From positions 130,199-194,198 of the forward strand of contig NZ_JBBEXD010000009.1 of the NCBI RefSeq assembly GCF_037782385.1: 64,000 nt of DNA, read 5' to 3'. Under the pieces are notes generated by a model that saw only the letters and a list, made by a program, of their open reading frames with translations, made no database searches and had not been told where the DNA came from. Below, piece by piece: positions 1 through 9,447 of this stretch; the first letter of the stretch is position 1; the number at the start of each line of letters is the position of its first letter. The DNA comes from Ascidiimonas meishanensis (GTDB lineage: Bacteria > Bacteroidota > Bacteroidia > Flavobacteriales > Flavobacteriaceae). A program made the position numbers and the translations under genes.

Positions 1-1134
1 GTACAAATTGAAGATCTATTAGATCGTATACCCATTGAGATTGAGAATCCTAAATTACAAAAGGAACTTCAAGGAGAAACCATAATGGTTACTGGTGCTG
101 CCGGCTCTATAGGTAGTGAAATTGCTACACAGATCGCTAATTATAAAATAAAACAACTCGTTTTAGTAGATCAGGCAGAATCTGATTTATATGATTTACA
201 ACAAGATTTAAAACAAAAAGGGTATACCAATTTTACACCAATTGTTGCAGATATCCGAGATAAAAATAGAGTAGATTATATCTATCAGGAATTTCAGCCA
301 ACCATGGTATTTCATGCTGCCGCTTATAAGCACGTACCTTTAATGGAGTGCAATCCTTACGAAGCGATTAAAATTAATGTAAACGGAACTAAAATACTTG
401 CCGACGCTGCAGCTAAATATAAAGTAAAAAAGTTCGTATTTGTCTCTACGGATAAGGCTGTGAACCCAACAAGTGTAATGGGCGCTACAAAGAGAATCGC
501 AGAAATGTATATAAGTTGTATACAACGTGAGTGTGATACGAAGTTTATAACCACTCGTTTTGGAAACGTGTTGGGGTCTAACGGATCTGTGATTCCTTTA
601 TTTAAAAAACAAATAGAGAAAGGAGGCCCTTTAACGGTGACACATAAAGACGTTACCCGTTTTTTTATGACTATACCAGAAGCTTCTCAACTTGTACTTG
701 AAGCAGGTGCTATGGGTAAAGGAGGAGAAATTTTTATTTTTGACATGGGTGAGTCTGTTAAGATTTATTATCTTGCTTTAAACATGATTAAACTATCTGG
801 CCTCCGTTTTCCAGAAGATATTAACATTAAAATTACTGGATTGCGACCAGGTGAGAAGTTATATGAAGAACTACTTGCCAATGGTGAAAATACTATGAAA
901 ACGTATCATGAGAAGATCCGGATTAGTAAGACAAGAGCCTTAGATTATACTAAGATGAAATCGGAAATTGAGGAATTATGTATTTCAAATAGATTTCAAA
1001 ATTTGAATATTGTTAAAAAGATGAAATCTTTGGTTCCTGAATACAAGTCTAACAATTCGGAGTTTGAAGTATTAGATGGAGATAAAGATTCCAAACTTCA
1101 AGACTATCGCGAGAAAAAATTAGAGTCCATTTGA
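1..1134 (+). CDS. UDP-sugar 4,6-dehydratase / polysaccharide biosynthesis epimerase, 5' truncated
   Basis: The reading frame is open from base 1, so the gene begins before the window; the first ATG (base 85) is internal. The visible part is the NAD(P)-binding domain of the FlaA1/CapD-like family (Polysacc_synt_2). It has the glycine-rich motif TGAAGSIGSE, the HAAAYKHVPLME motif, and the STDKAVNPTSVMGATKR segment that carries the catalytic Asp-Lys, with Met where soluble FlaA1 has Tyr, as is usual in the long membrane-bound members. The text before base 85 reads like the linker that joins the N-terminal membrane domain of those long forms. It likely makes a 4-keto-6-deoxy UDP-sugar for capsule or exopolysaccharide. 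The next gene, a Wza-like exporter, starts 43 bases downstream in the same direction. The substrate cannot be told from sequence. Confidence 0.88.
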   Translation, partial: VQIEDLLDRIPIEIENPKLQKELQGETIMVTGAAGSIGSEIATQIANYKIKQLVLVDQAESDLYDLQQDLKQKGYTNFTPIVADIRDKNRVDYIYQEFQPTMVFHAAAYKHVPLMECNPYEAIKINVNGTKILADAAAKYKVKKFVFVSTDKAVNPTSVMGATKRIAEMYISCIQRECDTKFITTRFGNVLGSNGSVIPLFKKQIEKGGPLTVTHKDVTRFFMTIPEASQLVLEAGAMGKGGEIFIFDMGESVKIYYLALNMIKLSGLRFPEDINIKITGLRPGEKLYEELLANGENTMKTYHEKIRISKTRALDYTKMKSEIEELCISNRFQNLNIVKKMKSLVPEYKSNNSEFEVLDGDKDSKLQDYREKKLESI

Positions 1135-1177
1135 CTGACTGATAAAAAAGAATAATAATTATAAGTAAACTTAATTA

Positions 1178-1948
1178 ATGAAAAATTTCATGTTTTTCTC
1201 GAAAAGGCTGTTAGTATTAGCATTAATAGCCATTTTTGTTTCATCTTGTGCCAGTCGTAAAGAGGTAGTTTATTTTCAGGATGCGAAGGATTTTGAAACG
1301 GTAGTAGATACAGATACTTTTGCTTCAAAATTTAAAGTAAATGACATTTTAAATATCTACATCTCTACATTTGATTCAGAGGCAACACGACCTTTCAATT
1401 TAATTAAAGCAACAGAAAACGGACGTTCTGAGGCAGTAGATTATTTGATAGACAAAGATGGTTTTATTGATTATCCTGTATTGGGAAAGCTTAAGTTGGA
1501 GGGGCTTACAGTGCAAGAAGCGAAAGAGTTATTTAGAGAAAAACTAAGCATCTACTTAAAAGATCCAATTGTTAATATTCGATTGACAAACTTTAGAGTG
1601 ACTGTATTAGGTTCAGTAAACCGCCCAGGCACTTATACAATTTCGGGAGAAAGAATTACTATACTAGAGGCTCTTGGTCAAGCAGGAGATCTAAATATTA
1701 AAGGGCGTCGAGATAATGTATTAGTAATACGAGACTTTAATGGCACCAAGGTATACACCAGAATTAACCTTACCAACAAAGAATCTATGAATTCACCGGT
1801 TTATTATCTTACACAAAACGATGTTGTATACGTTGAACCCAATAAATCTGCTATTTCATCATCTTCTCTTGACAGTCGTACAAGTGTTGTAATTTCTATT
1901 GTATCTTTACTCATTACATCTGGAGTTATTATATTAACAAGACAGTAA
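1178..1948 (+). CDS. Wza-like polysaccharide export lipoprotein
   Basis: This 256-residue protein has a signal peptide ending in a lipobox (VSSCAS, Cys near residue 24), so it should be an outer-membrane lipoprotein. Residues about 45-140 match the Poly_export (Wza N-terminal) domain, with the KFKVNDILNIYIS start, and residues about 145-220 form an SLBB-type domain (VTVLGSVNRPGTYTI). A hydrophobic segment near residues 236-254 ends the protein. The family forms the outer-membrane channel for capsule or exopolysaccharide. It sits 18 bases before the Wzc-like kinase, the usual order wza-wzc, and the two are probably co-transcribed with the upstream dehydratase. It is shorter than E. coli Wza, as is normal for Bacteroidota. 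Confidence 0.9.
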   Translation: MKNFMFFSKRLLVLALIAIFVSSCASRKEVVYFQDAKDFETVVDTDTFASKFKVNDILNIYISTFDSEATRPFNLIKATENGRSEAVDYLIDKDGFIDYPVLGKLKLEGLTVQEAKELFREKLSIYLKDPIVNIRLTNFRVTVLGSVNRPGTYTISGERITILEALGQAGDLNIKGRRDNVLVIRDFNGTKVYTRINLTNKESMNSPVYYLTQNDVVYVEPNKSAISSSSLDSRTSVVISIVSLLITSGVIILTRQ

Positions 1949-1966
1949 GAAAAGAAGGAGTTTCTA

Positions 1967-4363
1967 ATGGAAACAGGACAGTCAAGTAATACCCAAGCCT
2001 TTTCAGGAGTTTCTGAAAACTTTAGCTTAAGAGATACCATAGCAACCTATTTAAGAAATTGGTATTGGTTTGCTTTGAGTTGCATTATATGCATCGCTAT
2101 AGCATTTGTATATTTAAGATATACAACGCCACTTTACGGCGCCTATGCTAAGATTATGCTGGTAGATGATAAAAATTCTTCTACACCGGCTAGTGCATTG
2201 TTAAAAGACTTGGAGCTTTTGTCTGAAGTGGAGAGTAAAAAGGTGGAAGATGAAATTCAGGTAATGAAATCACGAAAGCTCATGGAGAACGTCGTGGAGA
2301 AGCTTAAATTAAATATTCAATTCTTTACGGAAGGCAGGGTTCATGACGTAGAGGTTTTTCCATACCCTCCTATTAAGGTCAATTTTATTGAATCAGATTC
2401 TATCATAAAATCTTCTAAGTTCGCTTTTAATATCAAAATTATTTCAGAAACTTCTTTTGAATATTCTATTGATGAAAAAGAGCGTAGTAAAAAATATTAT
2501 TTTGGTGAAAATATCCCCACACTTTTAGGAGATATTGTAATCATACCTACTATAAAGAATATAGAAAATAATGCTGGCCAAACTATAAAAGTACTTATTC
2601 ATCCAGTTCAAAAGGTAGCTGAGTTGTATAAGGAACGGGTTTCTATTAGTCCAGTAGAACCACTTTCCAAAGTAATTGTCATTTCTTTAGAAGACGCTAA
2701 TAAAATCAAGGCACAGCAGATAATCAATACATTAATTGATGAATATAATAGAAATTCCATTGATCAAAAAAATGCGGAATCTAAAGCTACCGCAGATTTT
2801 ATTAATGAGCGTATAGATCTCATTGCAACTGATCTTGCCAATGTAGATAGCAATGCAGAGAGGTTTAAAACAGGAAATCGTCTTACTGATATTACTTCGG
2901 AAGCCGATATATACTTAAATACGGGTTCTGATAATGAACAGGAGTTGATAAAAAATAGTACAGATCTTAGTATGGTTAATTATATGAATAATTACTTGAA
3001 AGGTCAGGATTCTTTTGAACCCATTCCATCTAATATAGGTCTGTCTGATCCATCTATAAGTAATATTTCTGCGAAGTATAATGAATTGATCTTACAGCGT
3101 AATCAATTGCTTAAAAGTTCTAATGAACAAAATCCTATTATAGTAAATCTTGATCAACAGATAAATGGGCTACGCCAAAGTATGCAGCAAAGTCTAAGTA
3201 ATCTGAGAAGTACACTTAGCATTCGTGTAAATAACCTCAAGCAACAGGCGGCACGAATTAATTCGAGAATTTCATCCGTTCCAGGCCAGGCGAGACAATT
3301 ACGGGATATAGAAAGGCAGCAGCAAATAAAAGAATCACTTTATCTTTATCTTTTAGAGAAAAGAGAAGAAGCTACCATTTCTTTAACGGCTACTTCTCCA
3401 AATGCTAAAATTATTGATACCGCATACAGTCCTAATGACGGACCGATTTCTCCAAAAAAGAAAGTGATTTTTATGGCAGCATTAGTAGCAGGTTTGGCAT
3501 TTCCATTTTCTGTTATTTATTTAAAACAACTCTTAGATAATAAAATCCATAATAAGGAAGGGCTCGCAAAAATCTTTAAAAACATCCCAATACTTGGAGA
3601 AATACCTAAGGTTAAAGGTAAAAAGAAAGTTTTCATTATTGAACGGAATGACAGATCTGTACTTTCTGAATCTTTTAGGATTGTGAGAACCAATCTTGAT
3701 TACTTAATGCGAAGCAGACATAAAAAGGAAGGATCTAATAATAACGTCATATTTGTAACATCTACTATCAATGGTGAAGGTAAAACTTTTGTAAGTACCA
3801 ATATCTCCTTAACACTTGCTAATTCTGATAAAAAAGTACTACTCATAGGAGCAGATATAAGAAACCCAAAAATTCATGATTATCTAAAAGTGGAGCCAAA
3901 AGAAATGGGCTTAACAGATTACCTTTATGATGAAAGAGTTTCCAGAAAAAGTATTTTGGAAACCATAGAAGTAGAGGGAAATCAGATAGATATTATTTAT
4001 TCTGGAAAAACGCCTCCAAATCCGGCAGAGCTATTAATGAGTGAGCGATTAAAGGAACTGTTGGAAGATGTCTCAGAATTATATGATTTCGTAATAGTTG
4101 ATACTGCACCTTGTATGTTGGTAACAGATACGCTTTTATTCAGCCAATACGCAGATCATACGATCTATGTTACTCGTGCAAATTACACAGAACGTAGACT
4201 ACTAAATTTTCCAGCAGAACTCTATGCAGATAAAAAGCTTAATGGAATGATGTTTATAGTGAATGATGTCAAAGCATCTAACTTTGGGTATGGGGCAAAG
4301 TATGGCTATGGTTATCATGCAGAAAAGACCTCGAAGAAGAAAAAACGAAAAGTTAAAGTCTAA
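1967..4363 (+). CDS. Wzc-like polysaccharide co-polymerase / tyrosine autokinase
   Basis: This 798-residue inner-membrane protein has the Wzz-type chain-length domain between two membrane segments (about residues 30-50 and 500-520), long coiled-coil regions in between, and a C-terminal BY-kinase domain. The Walker A motif is STINGEGKTFVSTN near residues 598-610, Walker A' is the LLIGADIRNP segment, and Walker B is FVIVDTAP. The tail carries a tyrosine cluster (GYGAKYGYGYHAEK), the usual autophosphorylation site. Such proteins control polymer length and work with Wza. Its stop overlaps by 11 bases the end of a convergent CpsB-type phosphatase gene, the enzyme expected to reverse the phosphorylation. 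Confidence 0.93.
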   Translation: METGQSSNTQAFSGVSENFSLRDTIATYLRNWYWFALSCIICIAIAFVYLRYTTPLYGAYAKIMLVDDKNSSTPASALLKDLELLSEVESKKVEDEIQVMKSRKLMENVVEKLKLNIQFFTEGRVHDVEVFPYPPIKVNFIESDSIIKSSKFAFNIKIISETSFEYSIDEKERSKKYYFGENIPTLLGDIVIIPTIKNIENNAGQTIKVLIHPVQKVAELYKERVSISPVEPLSKVIVISLEDANKIKAQQIINTLIDEYNRNSIDQKNAESKATADFINERIDLIATDLANVDSNAERFKTGNRLTDITSEADIYLNTGSDNEQELIKNSTDLSMVNYMNNYLKGQDSFEPIPSNIGLSDPSISNISAKYNELILQRNQLLKSSNEQNPIIVNLDQQINGLRQSMQQSLSNLRSTLSIRVNNLKQQAARINSRISSVPGQARQLRDIERQQQIKESLYLYLLEKREEATISLTATSPNAKIIDTAYSPNDGPISPKKKVIFMAALVAGLAFPFSVIYLKQLLDNKIHNKEGLAKIFKNIPILGEIPKVKGKKKVFIIERNDRSVLSESFRIVRTNLDYLMRSRHKKEGSNNNVIFVTSTINGEGKTFVSTNISLTLANSDKKVLLIGADIRNPKIHDYLKVEPKEMGLTDYLYDERVSRKSILETIEVEGNQIDIIYSGKTPPNPAELLMSERLKELLEDVSELYDFVIVDTAPCMLVTDTLLFSQYADHTIYVTRANYTERRLLNFPAELYADKKLNGMMFIVNDVKASNFGYGAKYGYGYHAEKTSKKKKRKVKV

Positions 4364-5105
4364 AGCCTTTAAAACATTCATTTGTGCTACGAATGATATG
4401 TTGAATATGGTCTTTTGTTCTGCCGTTAAGTTTAATTTGTGATAAGAAATCTAATTGTATTGTTTTATGAGTATCTGTGCCAATGAAGTCAATAAGGTTT
4501 TCTTCAAGCAACCATTTAGCCGTCTTTTGGGCACTTTTCCCATAATAATCAGTAAGAGAAAGCATGTTCATTTGAAAAAAGCATCCCATCTGTTTAAGTG
4601 ACTTATAATAGTCTTTTCGATTATGATAAAAATTATAGCGTTCTGGGTGCGCCAAAACAACATAATACCCGTATTCTCTCATTTTGAGAATAACACTACT
4701 AAGATTCAATGGGGGTTGTAAATATGAGAGTTCTACCAAAACATATCGATATTTTAGCGGCACGATTTTTTTAGCTTCCAATAGGTCTTCAAAATGACTA
4801 TCAATCATATATTCAGCAGAAAGATTAATGATGAGTCCGGGTATTTTCGAACGCAAATTTTTTGCTTCTAACTTTTCGTAAGCTTCTGCAATAGTTGCTT
4901 CGTTATTAGGATAAAAGTCTATCATAATATGTGGTGTAGCAATAAAGTCGTGTATGCCTAAGGCTTCATACTTTTTTAAAAGTGCTATAGATTGATTCAC
5001 ATCGGCAGCACCATCATCTATTCCAGGCAAAATATGGCAGTGGATATCAATGAAACCGTCTAAAAGATCTCGCAGGTAATATTTTTTAGTAAAAAATTGG
5101 AACAT
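4353..5105 (-). CDS. CpsB/CapC-type PHP-domain tyrosine phosphatase
   Basis: This 250-residue protein begins with the PHP-domain metal motif DIHCHILPGIDDG (about residues 19-31) and carries further metal-binding motifs ATPH, LAHPERY and GTDTH. This is the manganese-dependent phosphatase family that dephosphorylates Wzc-type kinases in capsule loci. There is no signal peptide, which fits a cytoplasmic role. It is convergent with and slightly overlaps the Wzc-like gene, so the kinase and phosphatase are physically linked but separately transcribed. The length is normal for the family. Confidence 0.9.
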   Translation of the reverse strand: MFQFFTKKYYLRDLLDGFIDIHCHILPGIDDGAADVNQSIALLKKYEALGIHDFIATPHIMIDFYPNNEATIAEAYEKLEAKNLRSKIPGLIINLSAEYMIDSHFEDLLEAKKIVPLKYRYVLVELSYLQPPLNLSSVILKMREYGYYVVLAHPERYNFYHNRKDYYKSLKQMGCFFQMNMLSLTDYYGKSAQKTAKWLLEENLIDFIGTDTHKTIQLDFLSQIKLNGRTKDHIQHIIRSTNECFKGFRL

Positions 5106-5154
5106 GAAAACAAAAATAAGCTATTAATTTATATACAAGTTTAAGAACACTTAA

Positions 5155-7371
5155 TCAGCGAGATTGTTTTTTCTTAAAATCCCTTTTTTTGGTTTTATTA
5201 GGGTTTGTAAATAATCGTTTAAAAAAACCATCCTTTTTTACTCCTTCGCAATCCAGTAATTTATTTATTGTAATGGGTGTTTCCGGAAATGAATCTACCG
5301 TATATCTCTTAAGGTTTTTGTGATGGATCATCTTTTTAAATAAATTAGCAAATACAGGAAGGGCAGCTTTTGCTCCCTGCCCATTAGCTGTGGTTTTAAA
5401 GCCAATTTCATAAGAGTTTGTTCCTACCCAAGTACCATAAACTTGGTTTGGAGTTAATGCCATAAACCATGCATCTTTATTATTTTGCGTAGTACCTGTT
5501 TTACCAGCAATTGCCTGAGTGAGATTATATTGTTTTCGCAAAGAGCTTGCAGTGCCATTTTCAACTGTACCTTTCATAATTTCCAGCATTAAAGCAGCAG
5601 TTTTTTTTGAAAAAGCTGGTTTTTTTGATTTTATAGGATTATTAACTGTTAATACATTCCCATTTTTATCTCTTATTTCTTTGATAGTATATGGCTGAAC
5701 AAAATAACCTTCATTAAGAAAAGAAGTATATGCCTTCACCATAGTTAACAAATCAACTTCTGCAGTACCCAAAGCAAGGGAAGGTACTTCTGGCAGTGCT
5801 CCTTCTATTCCCATTTTTTGAGCTTGCTCTATTACATTTTTAATTCCTGTTTTTTCCATTACTTTAACAGCAACGGTATTTACAGAATTACGCAGCGCGT
5901 AAGGTATGGAATAGTTTAAATATTTTTCGTTATCATTTCCACTATTTGTAGGTGTCCAGTCTTCCATATTTTCATATTGAACGGGTTTTGCAGCGAAATA
6001 TTCACATGGTTTTATGCCATTTTCAATAGCTGCTGCATATACTACTGGCTTAAACAGTGAGCCTACCTGCCTTTTACTTTGGTAAACATGATCGTATTTA
6101 AACCAATCAAAGTTGATGCCACCAATCCAACTTTCAATAGCCCCAGTTTTTCTGTTCAAAGAAACAAATCCTAAATTGAGAAATTTCATCATGTGTTGAA
6201 TACTATCTTTAGTACTTATAAATACTTCACGATCTTCTCCATATTCAAAAATTCTTTTAGTTTTAGGAACAGTTAATGAATCAAAAATAGTTTCTTCATT
6301 CAAGCCAAGTGATTGTAACTTTTTATACGAGGCACTTCCTTTAAGTTTTTTATGCAATAGGGATTTATTCTTAAGCCATGGAGCAGAATTTCCATGTTCA
6401 CGCTCAAAAATATTTTGTAACTTTTTCATATGATCAGATACTACTTGTTCTGCAATTGTCTGCATATCAGAATTAAGGGTAGTATATATCTGAAGACCAT
6501 CTGTATAAATATTGTATTGTTTTCCTGTGTCCTTTGCATGCTGCTTTACCCAAGAAATCAATTCTTTTCTAACCATCTCCTTGAAGTATTGAGCGGTTCC
6601 TTCCGTCTTTGTAATTCCTTGGTAATTGAGTTGAATGGGCTCTTCCTTTAATATTTCTAATGAGTCTTTTGATAAGTAATTTTGATGCACCATTAGTTGT
6701 AAAACCAAATTTCTTCTCATTTTACTTCTCTCAGGAAATTTTCTTGGGTTATAAGTGTGCGTTGCTTTTAAAGTTCCAATCAATAATGCGGCCTCAATTT
6801 TTGAAAGATTTTTTGTTTGCTTATTGAAAAACTTATAAGCAGCACCTTCAATACCATAAACATTGTCACTAAATGCAACTGTGTTTAAGTAACGGGTAAT
6901 TATTTCCTTTTTGCTGTATAGTGATTCAATTCTTTTTGCAATAATCATTTCACGAATTTTTTGAACAAGAATACCTCCTTTTGAGATGGCTGATCTTGGA
7001 AAAAGATTCTTGGCGAGTTGCTGACTAATGGTGCTACCACCGCCCGAAGCCTCATTTTGAAGCATAATGGTTTTAATACCTACTCTTAAAAGACTTTTAT
7101 AATCAATTCCATGATGCTGTTGAAATCTAATATCTTCTGTGGCAATCAATGCATTAATCAAATAATTTGGGAGCTCGTCATAGGTTACAGATTGTCTATT
7201 TTCAAAGTAGTAGCTGCCTATATTTTTCTTATTAGAATCATATAGAATTGAAGCTTCCGGAAGCGAAATTTGTTGTAGTTCTTTTGTAGAGGGTATTTTA
7301 CCCCATAAGCCTACGTAAATACTAAAGATAAAAAAAAAGAGTAGTAAAAGAGTACTACAAATGGACCACAC
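5155..7371 (-). CDS. bifunctional penicillin-binding protein 1A family (GT51 plus transpeptidase)
   Basis: It polymerises glycan strands and cross-links peptidoglycan at the inner membrane. An N-terminal membrane segment is followed by a GT51 domain (ATEDIRFQQHHGID near residue 78, GGSTISQQLAKNLFPR, KIREMIIAKRIE) and a transpeptidase domain with SLFK near residue 442, SVN, and KTGTT. The C-terminal tail is very basic. The start is unclear. Translation from the GTG at 7371 would begin inside the hydrophobic segment, while the frame stays open upstream to a stop at 7447-7449 and encodes basic residues typical of the cytoplasmic tip. That stretch has no ATG, GTG or TTG, only a CTG at 7432-7434. 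It is followed downstream by the CpsB-type gene on the same strand. Confidence 0.93.
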   Translation of the reverse strand: MWSICSTLLLLFFFIFSIYVGLWGKIPSTKELQQISLPEASILYDSNKKNIGSYYFENRQSVTYDELPNYLINALIATEDIRFQQHHGIDYKSLLRVGIKTIMLQNEASGGGSTISQQLAKNLFPRSAISKGGILVQKIREMIIAKRIESLYSKKEIITRYLNTVAFSDNVYGIEGAAYKFFNKQTKNLSKIEAALLIGTLKATHTYNPRKFPERSKMRRNLVLQLMVHQNYLSKDSLEILKEEPIQLNYQGITKTEGTAQYFKEMVRKELISWVKQHAKDTGKQYNIYTDGLQIYTTLNSDMQTIAEQVVSDHMKKLQNIFEREHGNSAPWLKNKSLLHKKLKGSASYKKLQSLGLNEETIFDSLTVPKTKRIFEYGEDREVFISTKDSIQHMMKFLNLGFVSLNRKTGAIESWIGGINFDWFKYDHVYQSKRQVGSLFKPVVYAAAIENGIKPCEYFAAKPVQYENMEDWTPTNSGNDNEKYLNYSIPYALRNSVNTVAVKVMEKTGIKNVIEQAQKMGIEGALPEVPSLALGTAEVDLLTMVKAYTSFLNEGYFVQPYTIKEIRDKNGNVLTVNNPIKSKKPAFSKKTAALMLEIMKGTVENGTASSLRKQYNLTQAIAGKTGTTQNNKDAWFMALTPNQVYGTWVGTNSYEIGFKTTANGQGAKAALPVFANLFKKMIHHKNLKRYTVDSFPETPITINKLLDCEGVKKDGFFKRLFTNPNKTKKRDFKKKQSR

Positions 7372-7570
7372 TAGTATTCTTAAAAATAGAATTTTACTTC
7401 CTTTTAGAACGGGAGATTTTAAATAATTTTTCAGGATGAATGGTTTTTAGTATATACGATTTGAAATGACCTACTAGACGACATTTTTTAAAGTTTTCTA
7501 ACACATAAGATGTCTAATTTCGAAATTGAAACTTAAAGTATTAGATTTACGTAAAATTATAAGAATTTTC

Positions 7571-8227
7571 ATGCTTACTATTTTTACTCATTTTATTGAC
7601 CTAGAAAATAAGAAAATTTATGATGATTTTTTAAAGGATTGTGATCCAGACTTTATTAAAAAGGCAAGTTCTTATTTTCATGATAGAGATCGTTTAAAGA
7701 GAATTGCAGGAAGAATGTTATTAAAAAAAGCATGGGCAGAAACTACGCTGTCTTCTAATTTTCCAGTCGTAAAAAGAATAGATGACAGGCATAAGCCATA
7801 TATAGATAATTGGTTACACTTTAGTCTTTCATATACAGATGGAGCGGTTGTTTTAGGAGTATCTGAAATAGGTGACATAGGTATTGATATTGAAACAATC
7901 AAAGAACTTGAAGATAAAGATATCATTTCGTATTTTCATCCTATTGAGCAACAGTATATTGAAAACAGTCGAGATTTTGTTTATTCTTTTTATCATATAT
8001 GGGTTAGAAAAGAAGCTTTACTTAAAGCTATTGGAATAGGGTTAATTGATGGTTTGCAGAGCTCAAACTGCACAATGAATCCAACATACTACAAAGACAT
8101 AATTTGGCATTTTAAGGAACTTGAAATTTCTAAGAAGCATGTTTGTTATGTAGCTACCAAAATTCCTGAAGATAAATTAAAAATAAGATATTATAATTTA
8201 AGTATTCAAGAATTGAGGGTTTATTGA
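7571..8227 (+). CDS. 4'-phosphopantetheinyl transferase, Sfp type
   Basis: It transfers the phosphopantetheine arm of CoA to carrier proteins. The two family signatures are present: GDIGIDIE (Mg binding, near residue 101) and WVRKEALLKAIG (near residue 148), with the expected spacing. The length of about 218 residues is typical for Sfp-like rather than AcpS-like enzymes, so it probably serves secondary-metabolite carriers. I chose the ATG at 7571; an upstream TTG at 7526 would add 15 residues without family similarity. It is convergent with a type II thioesterase homologue 14 bases away, and such a pair normally accompanies an NRPS or PKS, which is not in this window. Confidence 0.85.
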   Translation: MLTIFTHFIDLENKKIYDDFLKDCDPDFIKKASSYFHDRDRLKRIAGRMLLKKAWAETTLSSNFPVVKRIDDRHKPYIDNWLHFSLSYTDGAVVLGVSEIGDIGIDIETIKELEDKDIISYFHPIEQQYIENSRDFVYSFYHIWVRKEALLKAIGIGLIDGLQSSNCTMNPTYYKDIIWHFKELEISKKHVCYVATKIPEDKLKIRYYNLSIQELRVY

Positions 8228-8241
8228 GTGGTCTCTTAAGA

Positions 8242-8979
8242 CTAATATTTTCTGTATGAAAAAGACATACTTTTTGCAATGTCTAACGATTCTGTTAAAT
8301 CTTCCATAATACTATAGCAATCATCAAAAATAAAGAAATGGCTACCAGGGTATACGTCCCAATCTAAAGGATAAAGTGTTTCTTCCTGCCACATATCTAT
8401 CTTTCCGGCGCTTATTTTGGCATCAAGGTTTCCAGTTCTTATGAAGATAGGCGTTTCAAGACGTTCTATTAAAGGGCGATATTCATAATGGTCTAATGCC
8501 CAGTAATCTGCCCGTATAGTAGGCTCAAAAAAATCAATTAACTCTTGATCTTCAAATAAAGCATCAGAGATACCCCCTAAACTCTTAATCTCTGCCCAAA
8601 AAGAATGTTTGTCATACCTAGAAATTTTCTTATTAGTTACTACAGATGGAGCAATTTGACCCGTAAAAAAAAGACAAGAGGGAAGTGGTATTTTCGCTTG
8701 TTGAATACGCCTTGTTAATTCATAGCCCAATAGAGCGCCCATTCCGTGTCCAAAAAATAAATATTCAGTGGTTTTAATGGTTGGAAGAATTTGTGCAAAT
8801 ATATCATCACATACGGATTCAATATCAGGTATTGCTAATTCATTTATCCTATTGCCCCTACCTGGTATTTCAATGCTTATCCATTCAAATGGTGTAGGGG
8901 TAAATCTCTTGAGGGTCGCATAAGAATTAGTACATCCACCGGCAAAGGGTAATGCAATGATTGCAATTTTTTCTTCCAT
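8242..8979 (-). CDS. type II thioesterase-like alpha/beta hydrolase lacking the nucleophile serine
   Basis: The protein has the features of NRPS/PKS type II thioesterases (GrsT/SrfA-D family): LPFAGG oxyanion region at the N-terminus, ISIEIPGRGNR, and a C-terminal catalytic-type histidine in PGSHFFIF with an upstream acidic residue (GNLDAKIS). The nucleophile elbow, normally GHSMGA, reads GHGMGA, with glycine at residue 79 (codon 8743-8745, GGA on the coding strand). With that change it cannot work as a normal serine hydrolase. It may be inactive, bind acyl carriers without cleaving, or be decaying. It faces the phosphopantetheinyl transferase gene. The fold call is firm; the function is open. 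Confidence 0.8.
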   Translation of the reverse strand: MEEKIAIIALPFAGGCTNSYATLKRFTPTPFEWISIEIPGRGNRINELAIPDIESVCDDIFAQILPTIKTTEYLFFGHGMGALLGYELTRRIQQAKIPLPSCLFFTGQIAPSVVTNKKISRYDKHSFWAEIKSLGGISDALFEDQELIDFFEPTIRADYWALDHYEYRPLIERLETPIFIRTGNLDAKISAGKIDMWQEETLYPLDWDVYPGSHFFIFDDCYSIMEDLTESLDIAKSMSFSYRKY

Positions 8980-9107
8980 ACTTATAAATTAAATTATTTA
9001 ATTAAACGGTTGGCAGAAAAGCTAGTTTTAGTAATTAGTCTCTCAAATATATTAATTTATCTGCTATAGATTAGCATGAAAACCCAATCAAAAAAAACTT
9101 TTACGGG

Positions 9108-9132
9108 AAACCCTTAATTCATTTAAGGGTTT
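9108..9132. promoter_or_regulatory. perfect 10-bp inverted repeat in a divergent intergenic region
   Basis: AAACCCTTAA and its exact complement TTAAGGGTTT are separated by 5 bases. It lies between two divergently transcribed genes (starts at 8979 and 9448), so neither gene ends into it and a terminator role is unlikely. It could be an operator or a transcribed hairpin. Confidence 0.35.
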
Positions 9133-9332
9133 TATACATTTAATTGAAATTGAAGTGAAATTAACACTATTATTCTCTCCATTGCCTACTTACATACGTT
9201 AATTCTTATCATTGCAGATTACTAATTTTTTAATTTGACTTAATTCTATATTCAATTACGACAGAAAAATCTTTAATCAATACTTCTTAATTCTGTAATA
9301 AAGTATTTTAATAACATTTTTATAATTTTATG

Positions 9333-9359
9333 TTGAATTAATAGATGAAAATATTTTTG
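9333..9359 (+). promoter_or_regulatory. possible Bacteroidota promoter for the DnaQ/GIY-YIG gene
   Basis: A TATTTTTG box at 9352-9359 fits the TAnnTTTG -7 consensus. A TTG at 9333-9335 lies 16 bases upstream, slightly short of the usual spacing. The gene start follows about 90 bases later. Confidence 0.35.
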
Positions 9360-9447
9360 TTGAATATGAAAATTATGGGCCCTTATTTATTTTTCTATAG
9401 AGCACTAAGTTGTCTTTTTCAGGAAGATAAAGTAACTTGATCATTGT

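Larger units (their letters stand above)
8980..9447. other. AT-rich divergent intergenic region
   Basis: No credible coding sequence was found in these 468 bases. It carries the inverted repeat at 9108-9132 and a possible promoter for the rightward nuclease gene at 9333-9359. Confidence 0.6.
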
